Shown: positions 22,795-31,357, counted from the stretch's first letter. The stretch is DNA of 35,699 nt from Spirochaetaceae bacterium (GCA_028818385.1 JAPPNY010000117.1:1-35699); one strand, 5' to 3'. Notes: generated by a model from the letters alone, not told the origin. Made by a program: numbers and translations.

Positions 22795-24558
22795 TCAATC
22801 GGACGCGTGCGCGCTCCCCATCTGCCAAGCGGCCAAGGCGTCGCGACAGTAGCCCGGCACGAAGCGATCCGCGTCGGACAGGGCGCGCCGGCACGCGTCG
22901 ACCGCTGCCCGGCGCAGCCGGCCGTCGATCGCCTGGCTCGCGGGGGCGAGCATGCGCAGTGCCAGCGCGGCGTTCTGGCGCGACATGAGGCCGGGCCCCA
23001 GCGTCGAGTCTTCCTCGTAGTCGGGGTTGCCGCCGCCCGGCTCCGGCGCATCCAGGCACGCCACGCAGCGCTCGACGATGGCGCCAAGGACGGCGTGGTT
23101 GCCCGGCTTCGCGGCGGCGCGATGACCCATCAACCCGAGCGCCTGGACGCAGGTGGCGTGCAGCAGCTTCGGCGTCCACGCCTGGCGCTCCTTCGGGTTC
23201 GGCGAGTAACGGCCGAACCCGCTGGCGGGCGGGTGGCCTCCGCCGCCGGCCGGCCACCCATCCAAGCCTCGGACCGCGCCGGCGATCTCGCCGGCGACCC
23301 GATCCATGACCGTCCCGACCGCGTCCACGATCGCCAGCGACGGCTCCTCGGCGGCCTCGCCGAGCGCGTGGACCGCGCAGCACGCCTCGTGATCGTCGAC
23401 ACAGGGTTCGGCAAGTACGGCCACCAGCGGCTCCACCGCGGCGCTTCCCGCGCCGGTCAAGCCGTGCATGGCGGCGCGCTGGGCCGCATCGCCGCCATGG
23501 CGGAGCGCCCGGATGAGCCCGGCAACCGACTCCGTGCTTCCCGCGCGCGCCGCCTGCGCCAGCTCGTAGGCCGCGGCCATGCGGGCGGCTTCCGTCCTGC
23601 CGCCAAGCAGCGCGTCAACCGTCCCGCGGACCGGCTCCGATGGGGCGGAGGCTCCGGCGTTCCGCGGAGGTGTGGAGTCTTCGCTGTCGCCGAGCATGAA
23701 CGACCAGATGGACGCGGTCAGCGCGGAAGGAACGGCGGCGTGTCCGTTCGCCCGCGGCGTGACGCCATTCCGGTGATCCCAGGACGGCCGAGTCCGAGCC
23801 TGCCCGGACGCGTAGAGGAACTTGAACATGACCCGCGGCGCTCCGGCGGCTCCCGCAGCGCGGCGCATCCGCCGGTGATAGATGTCGTAGTGAAAGAAGC
23901 CGACGCTGCCGGCCTCCACCGCCATCGGGACCTCGCGCATCGCCGGATCGATCGACTCGATGACCGCCCGCAGCAATCGGTCGCGCGCGGGCAGATCATC
24001 GCCCTGCATGAGACGCTGCGGATCGTCGATGCGGTCGTGGCGGGTCGGTGGCTCCGTCGGGCGGGCGCTGCCGTCGCCGTCCGCAGGAAGCGAGTAGTAC
24101 TGCGATCCCGGCGCGATCGCGGTCGGCCCCATCGCCAGCTCGATGGCGGTCGGATAGTACATGCACAGCAGCCAGCGAGGCCGGTGGTGGCGGACGCGCT
24201 GGACGCCCCAGTAACTGTCGCGGTGCCAGCCCTGATCGAACGGCGGCGACGCGGGCGGCTCGTCCCGGTCGACCGTTGCCCCGGTATGGGGATGCCGCAG
24301 GTACCCCGGGCCCAGGATGCTCTGCAGCGCCCCGCCCATGGTGGGGCCGTCCAGCACCGCACGGAGCTCCGGCATGCGGGCGTCGACCTCGTCACTCAGC
24401 AGGCTGCCCGGCCTGCGCTCGATCGCGCGGCGATAGAGCTCCTGGTGAAAGTCGGGCCCGAGCTCGTCCACCTGCCGCACCAGGAACCCGTCGGCGATGA
24501 ACCGGATCACCTCGTCGTCCGTGAGAAGCCTGGCTTCGCGGTCTGTCGGGGTGGTCAC
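22795..24558 (-). CDS. PhyH dioxygenase fused to C-terminal HEAT repeats (PhyH 4)
   Basis: The first ~290 residues of this 587-residue protein are a PhyH-type oxygenase: H112-R-D114 in GWHRDSYWG, the AIAPGSQYY turn, and a distal histidine (H223 or H228) in FFHYDIYHRR with arginine R242 beyond. From about residue 313 the chain changes to alpha-helical HEAT-like repeats (for example AAAYELAQAA, QRAAMHGLTGAG, EACCAVHALGEAA, HATCVQALGLMG, RQNAALALRMLAPAS), which normally bind proteins. The fusion is in one uninterrupted frame. The HEAT half could dock the enzyme on a macromolecular substrate or partner. The start is GTG at 24558 without a clear ribosome site. It is followed after 13 bases by the FGGY kinase gene and diverges from another PhyH gene. 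Confidence 0.9.
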   Translation of the reverse strand: MTTPTDREARLLTDDEVIRFIADGFLVRQVDELGPDFHQELYRRAIERRPGSLLSDEVDARMPELRAVLDGPTMGGALQSILGPGYLRHPHTGATVDRDEPPASPPFDQGWHRDSYWGVQRVRHHRPRWLLCMYYPTAIELAMGPTAIAPGSQYYSLPADGDGSARPTEPPTRHDRIDDPQRLMQGDDLPARDRLLRAVIESIDPAMREVPMAVEAGSVGFFHYDIYHRRMRRAAGAAGAPRVMFKFLYASGQARTRPSWDHRNGVTPRANGHAAVPSALTASIWSFMLGDSEDSTPPRNAGASAPSEPVRGTVDALLGGRTEAARMAAAYELAQAARAGSTESVAGLIRALRHGGDAAQRAAMHGLTGAGSAAVEPLVAVLAEPCVDDHEACCAVHALGEAAEEPSLAIVDAVGTVMDRVAGEIAGAVRGLDGWPAGGGGHPPASGFGRYSPNPKERQAWTPKLLHATCVQALGLMGHRAAAKPGNHAVLGAIVERCVACLDAPEPGGGNPDYEEDSTLGPGLMSRQNAALALRMLAPASQAIDGRLRRAAVDACRRALSDADRFVPGYCRDALAAWQMGSAHASD

Positions 24559-24605
24559 CGGCGGGACGGCGCGTGAGGGATCATGGCCGAGACGATAGGA
24601 TGAGC

Positions 24606-25469
24606 ATGATGATCCTGTCCCCTGCTGACGCCCTGGCCAAGAGAGAGGAGCTGGTGCAGCGCGGCTACACCTCGATTCCGAACGTGATGCCGGCGGAGTT
24701 GCTGGAAGAGCTGCGCGCGTGGTCGGACGGCATCTTCGCCCGCACGCACGTACGCTACGAGATCCGCTACCAGGGCAGCGACCTGTTCGTATACACCGAA
24801 CGCGGCTGGTCGGCCATGGCGCCGGAGCGGCGGCAGGAGGCCGAGGACGACCCGCAGCGCTTCCCCGACCCGATGGCGGCGCGGACGATCGACCTGCCGG
24901 CGCAACGGGCGGTGTGCCGGGAGATCGGGCTGGAGAACCTCCGGTCGGACGAAGTGGTCATCATCCTCTCCAAGCCCGCCCACGGACCGCCGCTCTACTG
25001 GCACCAGGACTTCATGCAGTGGGACAGCCCGCGGGCGGCCACTCCCTGGCCGATCCGGATCTTCCTCTCCTACTACCTGGTCGACACCACGCGGGAGAAC
25101 GGCTGCCTGCGCGTTATTCCCGGCAGTCACCGCACCCGCCATCGGCTGCACGACCTCCTGCCCGATGCCCATGGGGCGGAGCTGCAGGCCCTGGAGGACC
25201 TGACCCATCCCGCTTTCGCCGACTACCCCGATGCCGTGGACGTGCCGCTGGGAGCCGGAGACCTGCTGATCGCCGACGCCCGGCTGCTGCATGCCGCGTG
25301 GCCCAACCGGAGCGACCGCCGCCGCACCCTGCTCTTGGCCTGGCACGACGTGCTCTCGTTCCCGGAGCCGCCGAGCTGGTGGACCGGGGAGATCCCCGAC
25401 GCCGTGAGGAACGCCGACCTCACCGCGCAGTACGAGTCCACCAGGACTCCCAGCCACTACATCGCCTGA
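24606..25469 (+). CDS. Phytanoyl-CoA dioxygenase (PhyH) family protein 5
   Basis: This 287-residue Fe(II)/2-oxoglutarate oxygenase has H-x-D in YWHQDFMQWDSP, the RVIPGSHRTRH turn, and a distal histidine in LLHAAWPNRSDRRRT with several arginines beyond. Between the opening helix and the metal site lies an extra segment (RYEIRYQGSDLFVYTERGW) typical of a subgroup of bacterial PhyH proteins. I prefer the ATG at 24606 because AGGA lies five bases before it; ATG at 24600 is the alternative and 24609 also possible. It diverges from the PhyH-HEAT gene with a 47-base gap and is followed by a toxin-antitoxin pair that is probably separate. Substrate unknown. Confidence 0.92.
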   Translation: MMILSPADALAKREELVQRGYTSIPNVMPAELLEELRAWSDGIFARTHVRYEIRYQGSDLFVYTERGWSAMAPERRQEAEDDPQRFPDPMAARTIDLPAQRAVCREIGLENLRSDEVVIILSKPAHGPPLYWHQDFMQWDSPRAATPWPIRIFLSYYLVDTTRENGCLRVIPGSHRTRHRLHDLLPDAHGAELQALEDLTHPAFADYPDAVDVPLGAGDLLIADARLLHAAWPNRSDRRRTLLLAWHDVLSFPEPPSWWTGEIPDAVRNADLTAQYESTRTPSHYIA

Positions 25470-25493
25470 CCGCACGCGCTCCAGTTAGCTCCC

Positions 25494-25516
25494 ATTGTAT
25501 TCATATGCAATACAAT
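25494..25516. promoter_or_regulatory. Operator-like palindrome before the RHH/RelE pair
   Basis: ATTGTATT (25494-25501) and AATACAAT (25509-25516) are perfect inverted arms around CATATGC. The right arm contains TACAAT, a good -10 box (25511-25516). A site like this before a ribbon-helix-helix antitoxin gene is the expected place for autorepression. Confidence 0.6.
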
Positions 25517-25554
25517 GCACTCTCAGAGCGTCGAACAGCCTTCTGGAGGAGTGG

Positions 25555-25794
25555 ATGTCAAGAACGGTGACCCTGAGACTCAAGGACTCGGTGTACGAGC
25601 GCCTTCGCACCCTTGCCGAGAGGGACAATCGCCCCCTCTCCAACTTCATCGAAACCGCGACGCTCCGGTACCTGGAGCAGGAAGAGTATGTCGACGAGTT
25701 CGAAATGCTGGAGATCCGCGAGAACCGGCCCTTGAACGAGAGCATCGGCAGAGGCTTGGACGACGCCAAGGAGAGACGTGGCAGATACGTCTGA
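25555..25794 (+). CDS. Ribbon-helix-helix antitoxin
   Basis: This 79-residue protein opens with SRTVTLRLKDSVYERLRTLAERDNRPLSNFIETATLRYL, a clear ribbon-helix-helix DNA-binding unit (strand residues 2-8, helices about 10-22 and 28-41). The acidic C-terminal tail should wrap the toxin encoded next. It probably represses its own promoter through the palindrome 40 bases upstream. The ATG at 25555 has GGAGG five bases before it; the open frame upstream runs through the operator and is not coding. The stop codon overlaps the toxin start by 17 bases. Confidence 0.92.
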   Translation: MSRTVTLRLKDSVYERLRTLAERDNRPLSNFIETATLRYLEQEEYVDEFEMLEIRENRPLNESIGRGLDDAKERRGRYV

Positions 25795-26068
25795 GTACCG
25801 GCTGTTCGAGACGGACGAGTTCCTGTCGAAGCTTGACGGTCTACTAGGCCCGAGGGCTGCCGCAATCCGTGCCAAGCTCCGCAGCCAAGTGTACCTGCAG
25901 ATCCGAACGCAGCCCTTCCATGGCGCCAACATCAGGAAGCTCCGTGGGTTCGCCGCGGGTGCCTGGCGATACCGGATCGGGAACTACCGCATCTTCTACA
26001 CCGTCGACCAGGACGACCGGGTGGTGTCGCTGCTGACGATCGAGCACCGCAAGGACGCGTACCGATAG
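25778..26068 (+). CDS. RelE/ParE-family toxin
   Basis: This 96-residue protein has the RelE fold signature: an N-terminal strand (YRLFETDEFLSKL), two helices, the KLRGFAAGAWRYRIGNYRIFYTVD strands with basic residues, and the closing VSLLTIEHRKDAYR. RelE-type members cut mRNA on the ribosome and ParE-type members poison gyrase; the IEHRKDAYR end fits the RelE side. The start is GTG at 25778 within the antitoxin's last codons, preceded by AAGGAGA. It is complete and likely functional. It converges on a PhyH gene three bases away. Confidence 0.92.
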   Translation: MADTSEYRLFETDEFLSKLDGLLGPRAAAIRAKLRSQVYLQIRTQPFHGANIRKLRGFAAGAWRYRIGNYRIFYTVDQDDRVVSLLTIEHRKDAYR

Positions 26069-26071
26069 CGA

Positions 26072-26926
26072 TCAGGCGAGCTTGCGTTCCTTCATGGCCG
26101 TCTGCAGCTCGTAGATGACGTCCGACCGGAGCGCTTCCGGCAGGGGCATGCGCACCGGCACCGGCTCGACGCGCGGCACGTTCGTCGGCTCCCCGCGGAG
26201 GATGGTCGCGTTGAACGTATCCCAGTCCGTGAAGTGGACCAGCGGCCAGGCGTCGATCGCGCAGTACTGGAACAGAAGCAGCCGGCGCGGCTTCCCGGAC
26301 CGGTTCGGCGTGGAGCCGTGGACGGTCCGCACGTGGTGAATGGAGATGCCGCCGGCCGCGAGCTCGACGGGCACGGCGTCCTCGTCTGAAAAAGCTGGAT
26401 CGGTGATGGCGCCGCAGAAGCCGGCTTCGATGTGGTGGTCGTACACCGGACCCCGGTGCGAGCCGGGCAGCACGAGGAGGGCTCCGTTCTCGACGGTCAT
26501 GTCGTCGATGCAGATTCCGACGGCAAGCAGGTCGTCGTTGGTATGTGGATAGAACGCCCAGTCCTGGTGCCACTCGACCGGGCTCCCGACCTCGGGGAGC
26601 TTCAGGTTGAGCTTGTCGCCGTTGCAGCGCAGGCCGTGGCCGATGAGCTGCGAGACCATGGTGAGGATGTCCTCGTTGTGGAGCGCGTCACGGTAGATCT
26701 CGTGCTGGACGATCGGGCGCTTCAGGCGGCGAAGCTTCGGATGGTCTCGGGAGTGTCCCGGCTCCAGGTCGAAGACATCGGTGTGCTCGGTGACCTCGCG
26801 CGACCGTTCGACGAACTCGTCGGTGACCCGCTGGAGCTCCTCGACCACCCGCGCAGGGATGACGTCTTCGATCCCCACGTAACCGTTGGAGTGATAGGAG
26901 GCGATCTGTTCCTGAGACAGCATCAT
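26072..26926 (-). CDS. Phytanoyl-CoA dioxygenase (PhyH) family protein 6
   Basis: This 284-residue Fe(II)/2-oxoglutarate oxygenase begins LSQEQIASYHSNGYVGIEDVI. The metal motif is in EWHQDWAFYPHTNDDLL, the LVLPGSHRGP turn follows, and the distal histidine is in VRTVHGSTPNRSGKPRRLL with the arginine cluster expected to hold 2-oxoglutarate. The Y-P-H-T-N segment after H-x-D places it close to PhyH 7 upstream. ATG at 26926 has GGAGGAA about five bases before it. It lies 11 bases after the stop of PhyH 7, so the two are a tandem pair, possibly old duplicates that have diverged strongly. Substrate unknown. Confidence 0.93.
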   Translation of the reverse strand: MMLSQEQIASYHSNGYVGIEDVIPARVVEELQRVTDEFVERSREVTEHTDVFDLEPGHSRDHPKLRRLKRPIVQHEIYRDALHNEDILTMVSQLIGHGLRCNGDKLNLKLPEVGSPVEWHQDWAFYPHTNDDLLAVGICIDDMTVENGALLVLPGSHRGPVYDHHIEAGFCGAITDPAFSDEDAVPVELAAGGISIHHVRTVHGSTPNRSGKPRRLLLFQYCAIDAWPLVHFTDWDTFNATILRGEPTNVPRVEPVPVRMPLPEALRSDVIYELQTAMKERKLA

Positions 26927-26937
26927 GGATTCCTCCG

Positions 26938-27771
26938 CTAGAACAGCTGGGCTTCGTCGCCGCGGCGCTCGCGATAGCCGGACACCAGGAGGCCCGGCGT
27001 GCGGACCGCGCCGTCGCTCGGCGGGTTGTGCGGGTGGCGGTAGCCGACGCGGACCATGCGCCGCGACCGGTCCGTCCGGTTGATGTAGGAGCCGTGAATG
27101 GTGTAGTAGCTGAACACGACGAGGTCGCCCCGCCGGGCCGGCACCGGGACCGAGTCCGCCAGCCGGTACTTCTCGGTGGGGAGATGCGGTGCCGAGGGCT
27201 CTTCCTCCGTGCCGGTGATGTGCTCCAGCGCACCCTGCTTGTGCGATCCGGCCAGGAAGCGGATCTCCCCGTTCTCGTGACAGGTGTCGTCGAGGTGCAC
27301 GAGGACGTCCAGGTAGCGCCCGTCGTCGTGCGGGTAGAACGGATGGTCCTGGTGCATGGGAAACACCTGCCCGCCGGGCGGTTTGGTGTGCATGACCGAG
27401 TGATGCAGCTCGATGTCCGGCCCGAGGATCGGCACCAGGCAGGCGATCAGCCTGGGACTGGTCACCGCGTCCAGCCACGCCCGCGAGTAGAAGTGCAGCT
27501 CGTGCATGGCTTCGAGCTTGGCTGCCTTCTCCTCCTCGTCGTCCATGTAGACCTTGCGCCAGGGCCCCGGCCAGCGCCGGTCGATGGTCGCCCAGTCGTG
27601 GGCCAGGCGGTCGAGGTCGTCCGCCTGCGCCTGGCTCTCCTCGGGCGTGAACACGGACGGAATCCGCAGAAAGCCGTTCTCGTGAAAGAAGTCGACGTCG
27701 GCCTGGGCGAGCGGAGCCGGGCTGACGGCGGAGCCGTTCGGCGCCGCGCTGACCAGTGTTTCCGTTGCCAT
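26938..27771 (-). CDS. Phytanoyl-CoA dioxygenase (PhyH) family protein 7
   Basis: This 277-residue Fe(II)/2-oxoglutarate oxygenase has H-x-D in PMHQDHPFYPHDDGRYL, the RFLAGSHKQG turn and a distal histidine in TIHGSYINRTDRSRRMVRVGY, where the trailing arginines fit the 2-oxoglutarate site. About 25 extra residues, alanine-rich, precede the opening helix. No ribosome site is seen before the ATG at 27771, but a -35/-10 pair ends six bases upstream, so it may be transcribed leaderless as well as by read-through from the glycosidase-like gene 31 bases upstream. It is followed by PhyH 6. Confidence 0.93.
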   Translation of the reverse strand: MATETLVSAAPNGSAVSPAPLAQADVDFFHENGFLRIPSVFTPEESQAQADDLDRLAHDWATIDRRWPGPWRKVYMDDEEEKAAKLEAMHELHFYSRAWLDAVTSPRLIACLVPILGPDIELHHSVMHTKPPGGQVFPMHQDHPFYPHDDGRYLDVLVHLDDTCHENGEIRFLAGSHKQGALEHITGTEEEPSAPHLPTEKYRLADSVPVPARRGDLVVFSYYTIHGSYINRTDRSRRMVRVGYRHPHNPPSDGAVRTPGLLVSGYRERRGDEAQLF

Positions 27772-27777
27772 GGCGCG

Positions 27778-27806
27778 ACGGTGACCGGTTCCCGACGCTT
27801 CGTCAA
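27778..27806 (-). promoter_or_regulatory. Promoter before PhyH 7, leaderless geometry
   Basis: On the minus strand TTGACG (27801-27806), a 17-base spacer and CACCGT (27778-27783) end six bases before the ATG at 27771. The -10 box is weak, but the spacing is identical to the sites at 14191 and 31323. The -35 lies in the last codons of the upstream gene. Confidence 0.42.
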
Positions 27807-29455
27807 TCAGACCGGGCGTCGGTGGGGCCGTCGAAGTCCGGGCCTCCGGCGGCGACGTAGCCCGAGCTCCCGCCCCGGAGGCTTCCGGACACCCAGAAGG
27901 CGTACAGTGCTCCCCGGCACAGATGAAATCGGAAGCGCAGCGGCCGGCCGGCGAGCCGCGCCAGGCTCGCGTCGCCCCGCCACGCCATCCGGTGTCGGGT
28001 CGAGTCGCCGGCCAGCGGCAGGCAGTCGGTGGCCGCGTATCCGGGCACTACCTTGCCCCTCTCGTCCAGAATCTCGACGCGCAGCTCCCCGTCCGCGCAG
28101 GCGGCGTTGACGAACAGGTGAGCGCCGCTGAACGAGAGCGGACGGGTGACGAGCGAACCCGCCTCGTCGCCGGCGGCCATCGCCGCGAAGCCGTCGCGGC
28201 GCAGCGTGGCCAGCCCCGTGCTGGCGCCGGCGTACATGCGGTACCGGTTGATGCCGCGGTCGCCCGCCTGCCCGGGTCCGAGGGTCGGCGAATCGCCGGA
28301 GAAGCCCGCGAAGTAGAAGCGCAGCTCGTCGCCGACCACCACGCAGAGACCGCCCGCGGCGTGCAGGTAGGCGCGGTTCCAGTCCCCGATTCGGCGTGAC
28401 GAGGCCAGGAACGGGGTGCGGTCCGGCCGGCTGAAATGGAACCCGTCGCGGCTGTAGCCCAGCTCCAGGTCCATCAGCTTGGGCACGCCCTCCACCTGGC
28501 AGATGTCGTTCTCCGGACCGCGGAAGATAGCGAAGAGGCCGATCAGAAGACTCTCGTACGCGGTCACGTTCACGTCGTAGAGGGCCACGGGGTGGTCGGG
28601 CCGCGTGGGGTCCGGCAGGTCGGCGCGGTCCGCGCGCTGCCACAGGACCTCGTCGCGGTCGCGATTCCAGACCGCTCCGTCGAGGAAGTCGTCGGACTCG
28701 GTGTAGGCCCGCATGCGGTGGTAGTACGTGCGCCCGTCGGCGGCGATCGCCTCGAAGCCGCGGCGCACGCTCATGCACCACTTCCCGCGAAACGGATTGT
28801 GGAAGAACGAGGTGTTGTCGCCGACGTGCGTGGTGACCACCGGTCTCGACCAGTGAATCCCGTCCGGAGAGGTCTGCAGCCATCCCTCCTCGCCGAGGTC
28901 CACCCGGTCGGAGCCGTTGCGATAGAACTGGAACATCTTGTAGCGCTGCTCCGGATCGGCGGCGTGCAGATCCAGCCAGACGGCGCAGCCGTCCCGCTCG
29001 TAGGTCGGACTGGTGGGCCAGACGAGGTTGGTGCCGGGCTCCACGTCCAGCTCCGGGCGCTCCCACTCGAGTCCGTCGGCGCTCGTCGCCAGGGCGGGCG
29101 TCGACATCCAGCCCGACAGGTACCACAGCTTGTACAGCCGGTCGGCGGGGTCGTACCACAGGCCGTCATTGAAGGGGGCCGCCGTCGGACACTGTCCGCC
29201 GTCCAGCTCGCGCGCGGTCGCCGGCACCAGGACCGGACTGCTCGGGTGGATCTCGGGCCGGCCGAACAGGCGCTTCAGCGTCGTCTCCGAGATCAGGAAG
29301 TCGTCGACGAAGAGCTGCCGGCCCAGATCGATCGGAATCACCGCGGGCGGGCGCTCCAGGTACGGAACCGGCAACGGATCTCGCGAGCTCGGATCGACGT
29401 TTCGCGGCGGCCACGGCTGCGGCAGGACGATGCCGTTGTAGAGCGTCTCGTTCAT
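27803..29455 (-). CDS. Five-bladed propeller glycosyl hydrolase-like protein
   Basis: This 550-residue protein belongs to a GH32/GH43-like group often seen in Planctomycetes and related bacteria. The entry motif [20 protein letters not shown] is characteristic of that group, and blade repeats with S-x-D-G-x-x-W ([33 protein letters not shown]) follow; the last ~110 residues resemble a small beta-sandwich. I see no signal peptide. Catalytic residues cannot be assigned with confidence, so enzymatic activity is inferred only. The ATG at 29455 has no clear ribosome site. It is upstream of two PhyH genes with a 31-base gap and diverges from the xylitol dehydrogenase gene across 54 bases. Confidence 0.85.
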   Translation of the reverse strand: MNETLYNGIVLPQPWPPRNVDPSSRDPLPVPYLERPPAVIPIDLGRQLFVDDFLISETTLKRLFGRPEIHPSSPVLVPATARELDGGQCPTAAPFNDGLWYDPADRLYKLWYLSGWMSTPALATSADGLEWERPELDVEPGTNLVWPTSPTYERDGCAVWLDLHAADPEQRYKMFQFYRNGSDRVDLGEEGWLQTSPDGIHWSRPVVTTHVGDNTSFFHNPFRGKWCMSVRRGFEAIAADGRTYYHRMRAYTESDDFLDGAVWNRDRDEVLWQRADRADLPDPTRPDHPVALYDVNVTAYESLLIGLFAIFRGPENDICQVEGVPKLMDLELGYSRDGFHFSRPDRTPFLASSRRIGDWNRAYLHAAGGLCVVVGDELRFYFAGFSGDSPTLGPGQAGDRGINRYRMYAGASTGLATLRRDGFAAMAAGDEAGSLVTRPLSFSGAHLFVNAACADGELRVEILDERGKVVPGYAATDCLPLAGDSTRHRMAWRGDASLARLAGRPLRFRFHLCRGALYAFWVSGSLRGGSSGYVAAGGPDFDGPTDARSD

Positions 29456-29509
29456 GGTCGGGAAAGCGGAATTCCGATGTTATCCTTGCACGCGAACGGA
29501 GGAGGGCGT

Positions 29510-30550
29510 ATGCAAGCGCTGGTGCTGGAGCGGAAACATCAACTCGCCTTGCGCGAGATCGACCTCGACGAGCCGCTGGCGGCCGACGACGTGCGCATCG
29601 CCATCGACACCGTCGGGATCTGCGGCAGCGACGTGCACTACTACCAGCACGGGCGGATCGGGCCGTTCGTGGTGGACGCGCCGATGGTGCTCGGGCACGA
29701 GGCCGCCGGCGTCGTCGTCGAAGTGGGCTCCGCGGTGCGCCACCTGCAGGCGGGCGACCGCGTGACCATGGAGCCGGGCATCCCCGACCCGTCGAGCCGG
29801 GCATCCCGCCTGGGAATCTACAACCTCGACCCCGCGGTGCGCTTCTGGGCGACGCCGCCCGTGCACGGCGTGCTCCGCCCGTCGGTCGTCCACCCGGCGG
29901 CGTTCACCTTCCGGATTCCCGACAACGTCGGCTTCGGCGAGGCGGCGATGGTCGAGCCGCTGGCGGTCGGCATGCACGCCGCCACCAAGGCCCGCATCCA
30001 GCCGGGCGACGTCGCGGTGGTGATCGGCGCCGGCCCGATCGGCATGGTCACGGCGCTGGCGGCGCTGGCCGGCGGGTGCAGCCGCATCGTCATCGCCGAC
30101 CCCGTGCAGCCCAAGCTTGAGCTGGCCGCCTCGCTCGGTCCCGTCACCGCCGTGAACCCCGCACAGGAGGACCTGGCGGAGGTGACCGCCGGCCTCACCG
30201 ACGGCTGGGGCGCCGACATCGTGTTCGAGTGCTCGGGCAGCTCGGCGGCGGCCGCGGGCATGCTCGAACCGCTGGCTCCGGGCGGCCGGGTGGTCCTGAT
30301 CGGCATGCCCGGAGAGCCGGTCGCCTTCGACGTGGTGGCGGCGCAGGTCAAGGAGGCGCGCATCGAGACCGTCTTTCGCTACGCACACGTGTATCCGCGC
30401 GCGCTGGCGCTGATGGCAAGCGGCCGCATCGACGTGAAGCCCCTGATCACCGACACGTTCGCCTTCGACGAGAGCGTGCGCGCGTTCGACTACGCGTGCG
30501 CCATGCCGCCCACCAGCGTCAAGGTGCAGATCGGCCTGGGCGCGGGATGA
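29510..30550 (+). CDS. Zinc-dependent xylitol/polyol dehydrogenase (MDR family)
   Basis: This 346-residue medium-chain dehydrogenase oxidises a polyol, most likely xylitol to D-xylulose with NAD. Catalytic zinc ligands are C38 ([13 protein letters not shown]) and H63-E64 (GHEAAG), and the nucleotide site is [10 protein letters not shown]. The four structural-zinc cysteines of many relatives are absent; instead the region reads [18 protein letters not shown] and [10 protein letters not shown], the form found in bacterial xylitol dehydrogenases. The ATG at 29510 follows GGAGGAGGG closely. The frame extends far upstream only as antisense of the glycosidase-like gene. Its stop overlaps the next gene's ATG (ATGA). 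With the L-xylulose reductase it forms a two-step xylulose isomer exchange. Confidence 0.92.
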   Translation: MQALVLERKHQLALREIDLDEPLAADDVRIAIDTVGICGSDVHYYQHGRIGPFVVDAPMVLGHEAAGVVVEVGSAVRHLQAGDRVTMEPGIPDPSSRASRLGIYNLDPAVRFWATPPVHGVLRPSVVHPAAFTFRIPDNVGFGEAAMVEPLAVGMHAATKARIQPGDVAVVIGAGPIGMVTALAALAGGCSRIVIADPVQPKLELAASLGPVTAVNPAQEDLAEVTAGLTDGWGADIVFECSGSSAAAAGMLEPLAPGGRVVLIGMPGEPVAFDVVAAQVKEARIETVFRYAHVYPRALALMASGRIDVKPLITDTFAFDESVRAFDYACAMPPTSVKVQIGLGAG

Positions 30551-31299
30551 CGGCCGGGAAGATGGGCGCCATGGAGATCGACTTCCGCGGCAAGCGCGCG
30601 CTGGTGACCGGCGCAGGCAAGGGAATCGGGCGGGAGATCGCCGCGCTGCTCGGCGAGCTCGGGGCGCAGGTCACGGCGCTCAGCCGCACCGCGGAGGACC
30701 TGGAGACCCTCCAGGCGGAGATGGGCTGCAGCACGATCCTCGCCGACCTGACCGATTCGCGCGAGGCCCGGCGGGCGGCCGAGCAGGCCGGGGATGCCGA
30801 TCTGCTGGTCAACAACGCCGGCATCTCCATTCCGCAGCCGTTCCTGGAGACGACCGCCGAGGCCTTCGATGCGACCATGGCGGTCAACGTCCGCGCCGTC
30901 CTGATCGTCACCCAGGTGATCGCTCGCGGCATGATCGCGCGCGGCGGTGGGGCGATCGTCAACCTGTCGAGCCAGGCGTCGATGCGAGGGCTGGCCGATC
31001 ACGCGGCCTACGGCGCCTCCAAGGGAGCCCTGGACCAGCTCACCCGCGTGATGGCGCTGGAGCTGGGCCCACACGACATCCGGGTCAACGCCGTCAATCC
31101 CACCGTCACGCTGACGCCGATGGCGGACCTGGCATGGAGCGACCCGGCCAGGCGGGAGCCGATGATGGCCCGAATTCCGCGCGGCCGGTTCGCGCGGCCG
31201 CTGGACGTGGCGCACGCCGTGGCCTGGCTGCTCAGCGACCTGGCCGACATGGTGCACGGCGCGGTCGTTCCCGTGGACGGAGGGTTCCTTGCCGTCTGA
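30547..31299 (+). CDS. L-xylulose reductase-like SDR (DCXR family)
   Basis: This 250-residue short-chain dehydrogenase closely follows the dicarbonyl/L-xylulose reductase pattern, reducing L-xylulose to xylitol with NADPH. Visible features are the cofactor motif T21-G-A-G-K-G-I-G28, the SR in ALSRTAEDL that marks NADP preference, NNAG (89-92), catalytic S142, Y155 and K159, and the very characteristic [19 protein letters not shown]. The ATG at 30547 overlaps the upstream stop by four bases; by comparison with DCXR, ATG at 30571 (MEIDFRGKR) may be the true start. Paired with the xylitol dehydrogenase it would convert L-xylulose to D-xylulose, as in the glucuronate-xylulose or fungal arabinose routes. 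Confidence 0.92.
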   Translation: MTAGKMGAMEIDFRGKRALVTGAGKGIGREIAALLGELGAQVTALSRTAEDLETLQAEMGCSTILADLTDSREARRAAEQAGDADLLVNNAGISIPQPFLETTAEAFDATMAVNVRAVLIVTQVIARGMIARGGGAIVNLSSQASMRGLADHAAYGASKGALDQLTRVMALELGPHDIRVNAVNPTVTLTPMADLAWSDPARREPMMARIPRGRFARPLDVAHAVAWLLSDLADMVHGAVVPVDGGFLAV

Positions 31300-31322
31300 G
31301 CCGGGCACCGGCGTGCGCGTCG

Positions 31323-31351
31323 TTGACAACACGGCGTACGCGGACCATCGT
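31323..31351 (+). promoter_or_regulatory. Promoter before the sterol-desaturase-like gene, leaderless geometry
   Basis: TTGACA (31323-31328), a 17-base spacer and CATCGT (31346-31351) end six bases before ATG 31358. This supports 31358 over the TTG at 31289 as the start. Confidence 0.48.
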
Positions 31352-31357
31352 GTGCCG

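Noticed and set aside
31289..31357. TTG start for the sterol-desaturase-like protein
   Set aside because: It has a plausible GGAGGG site, but the added 23 residues are not family-like and a promoter lies six bases before the ATG at 31358; kept only as an alternative.
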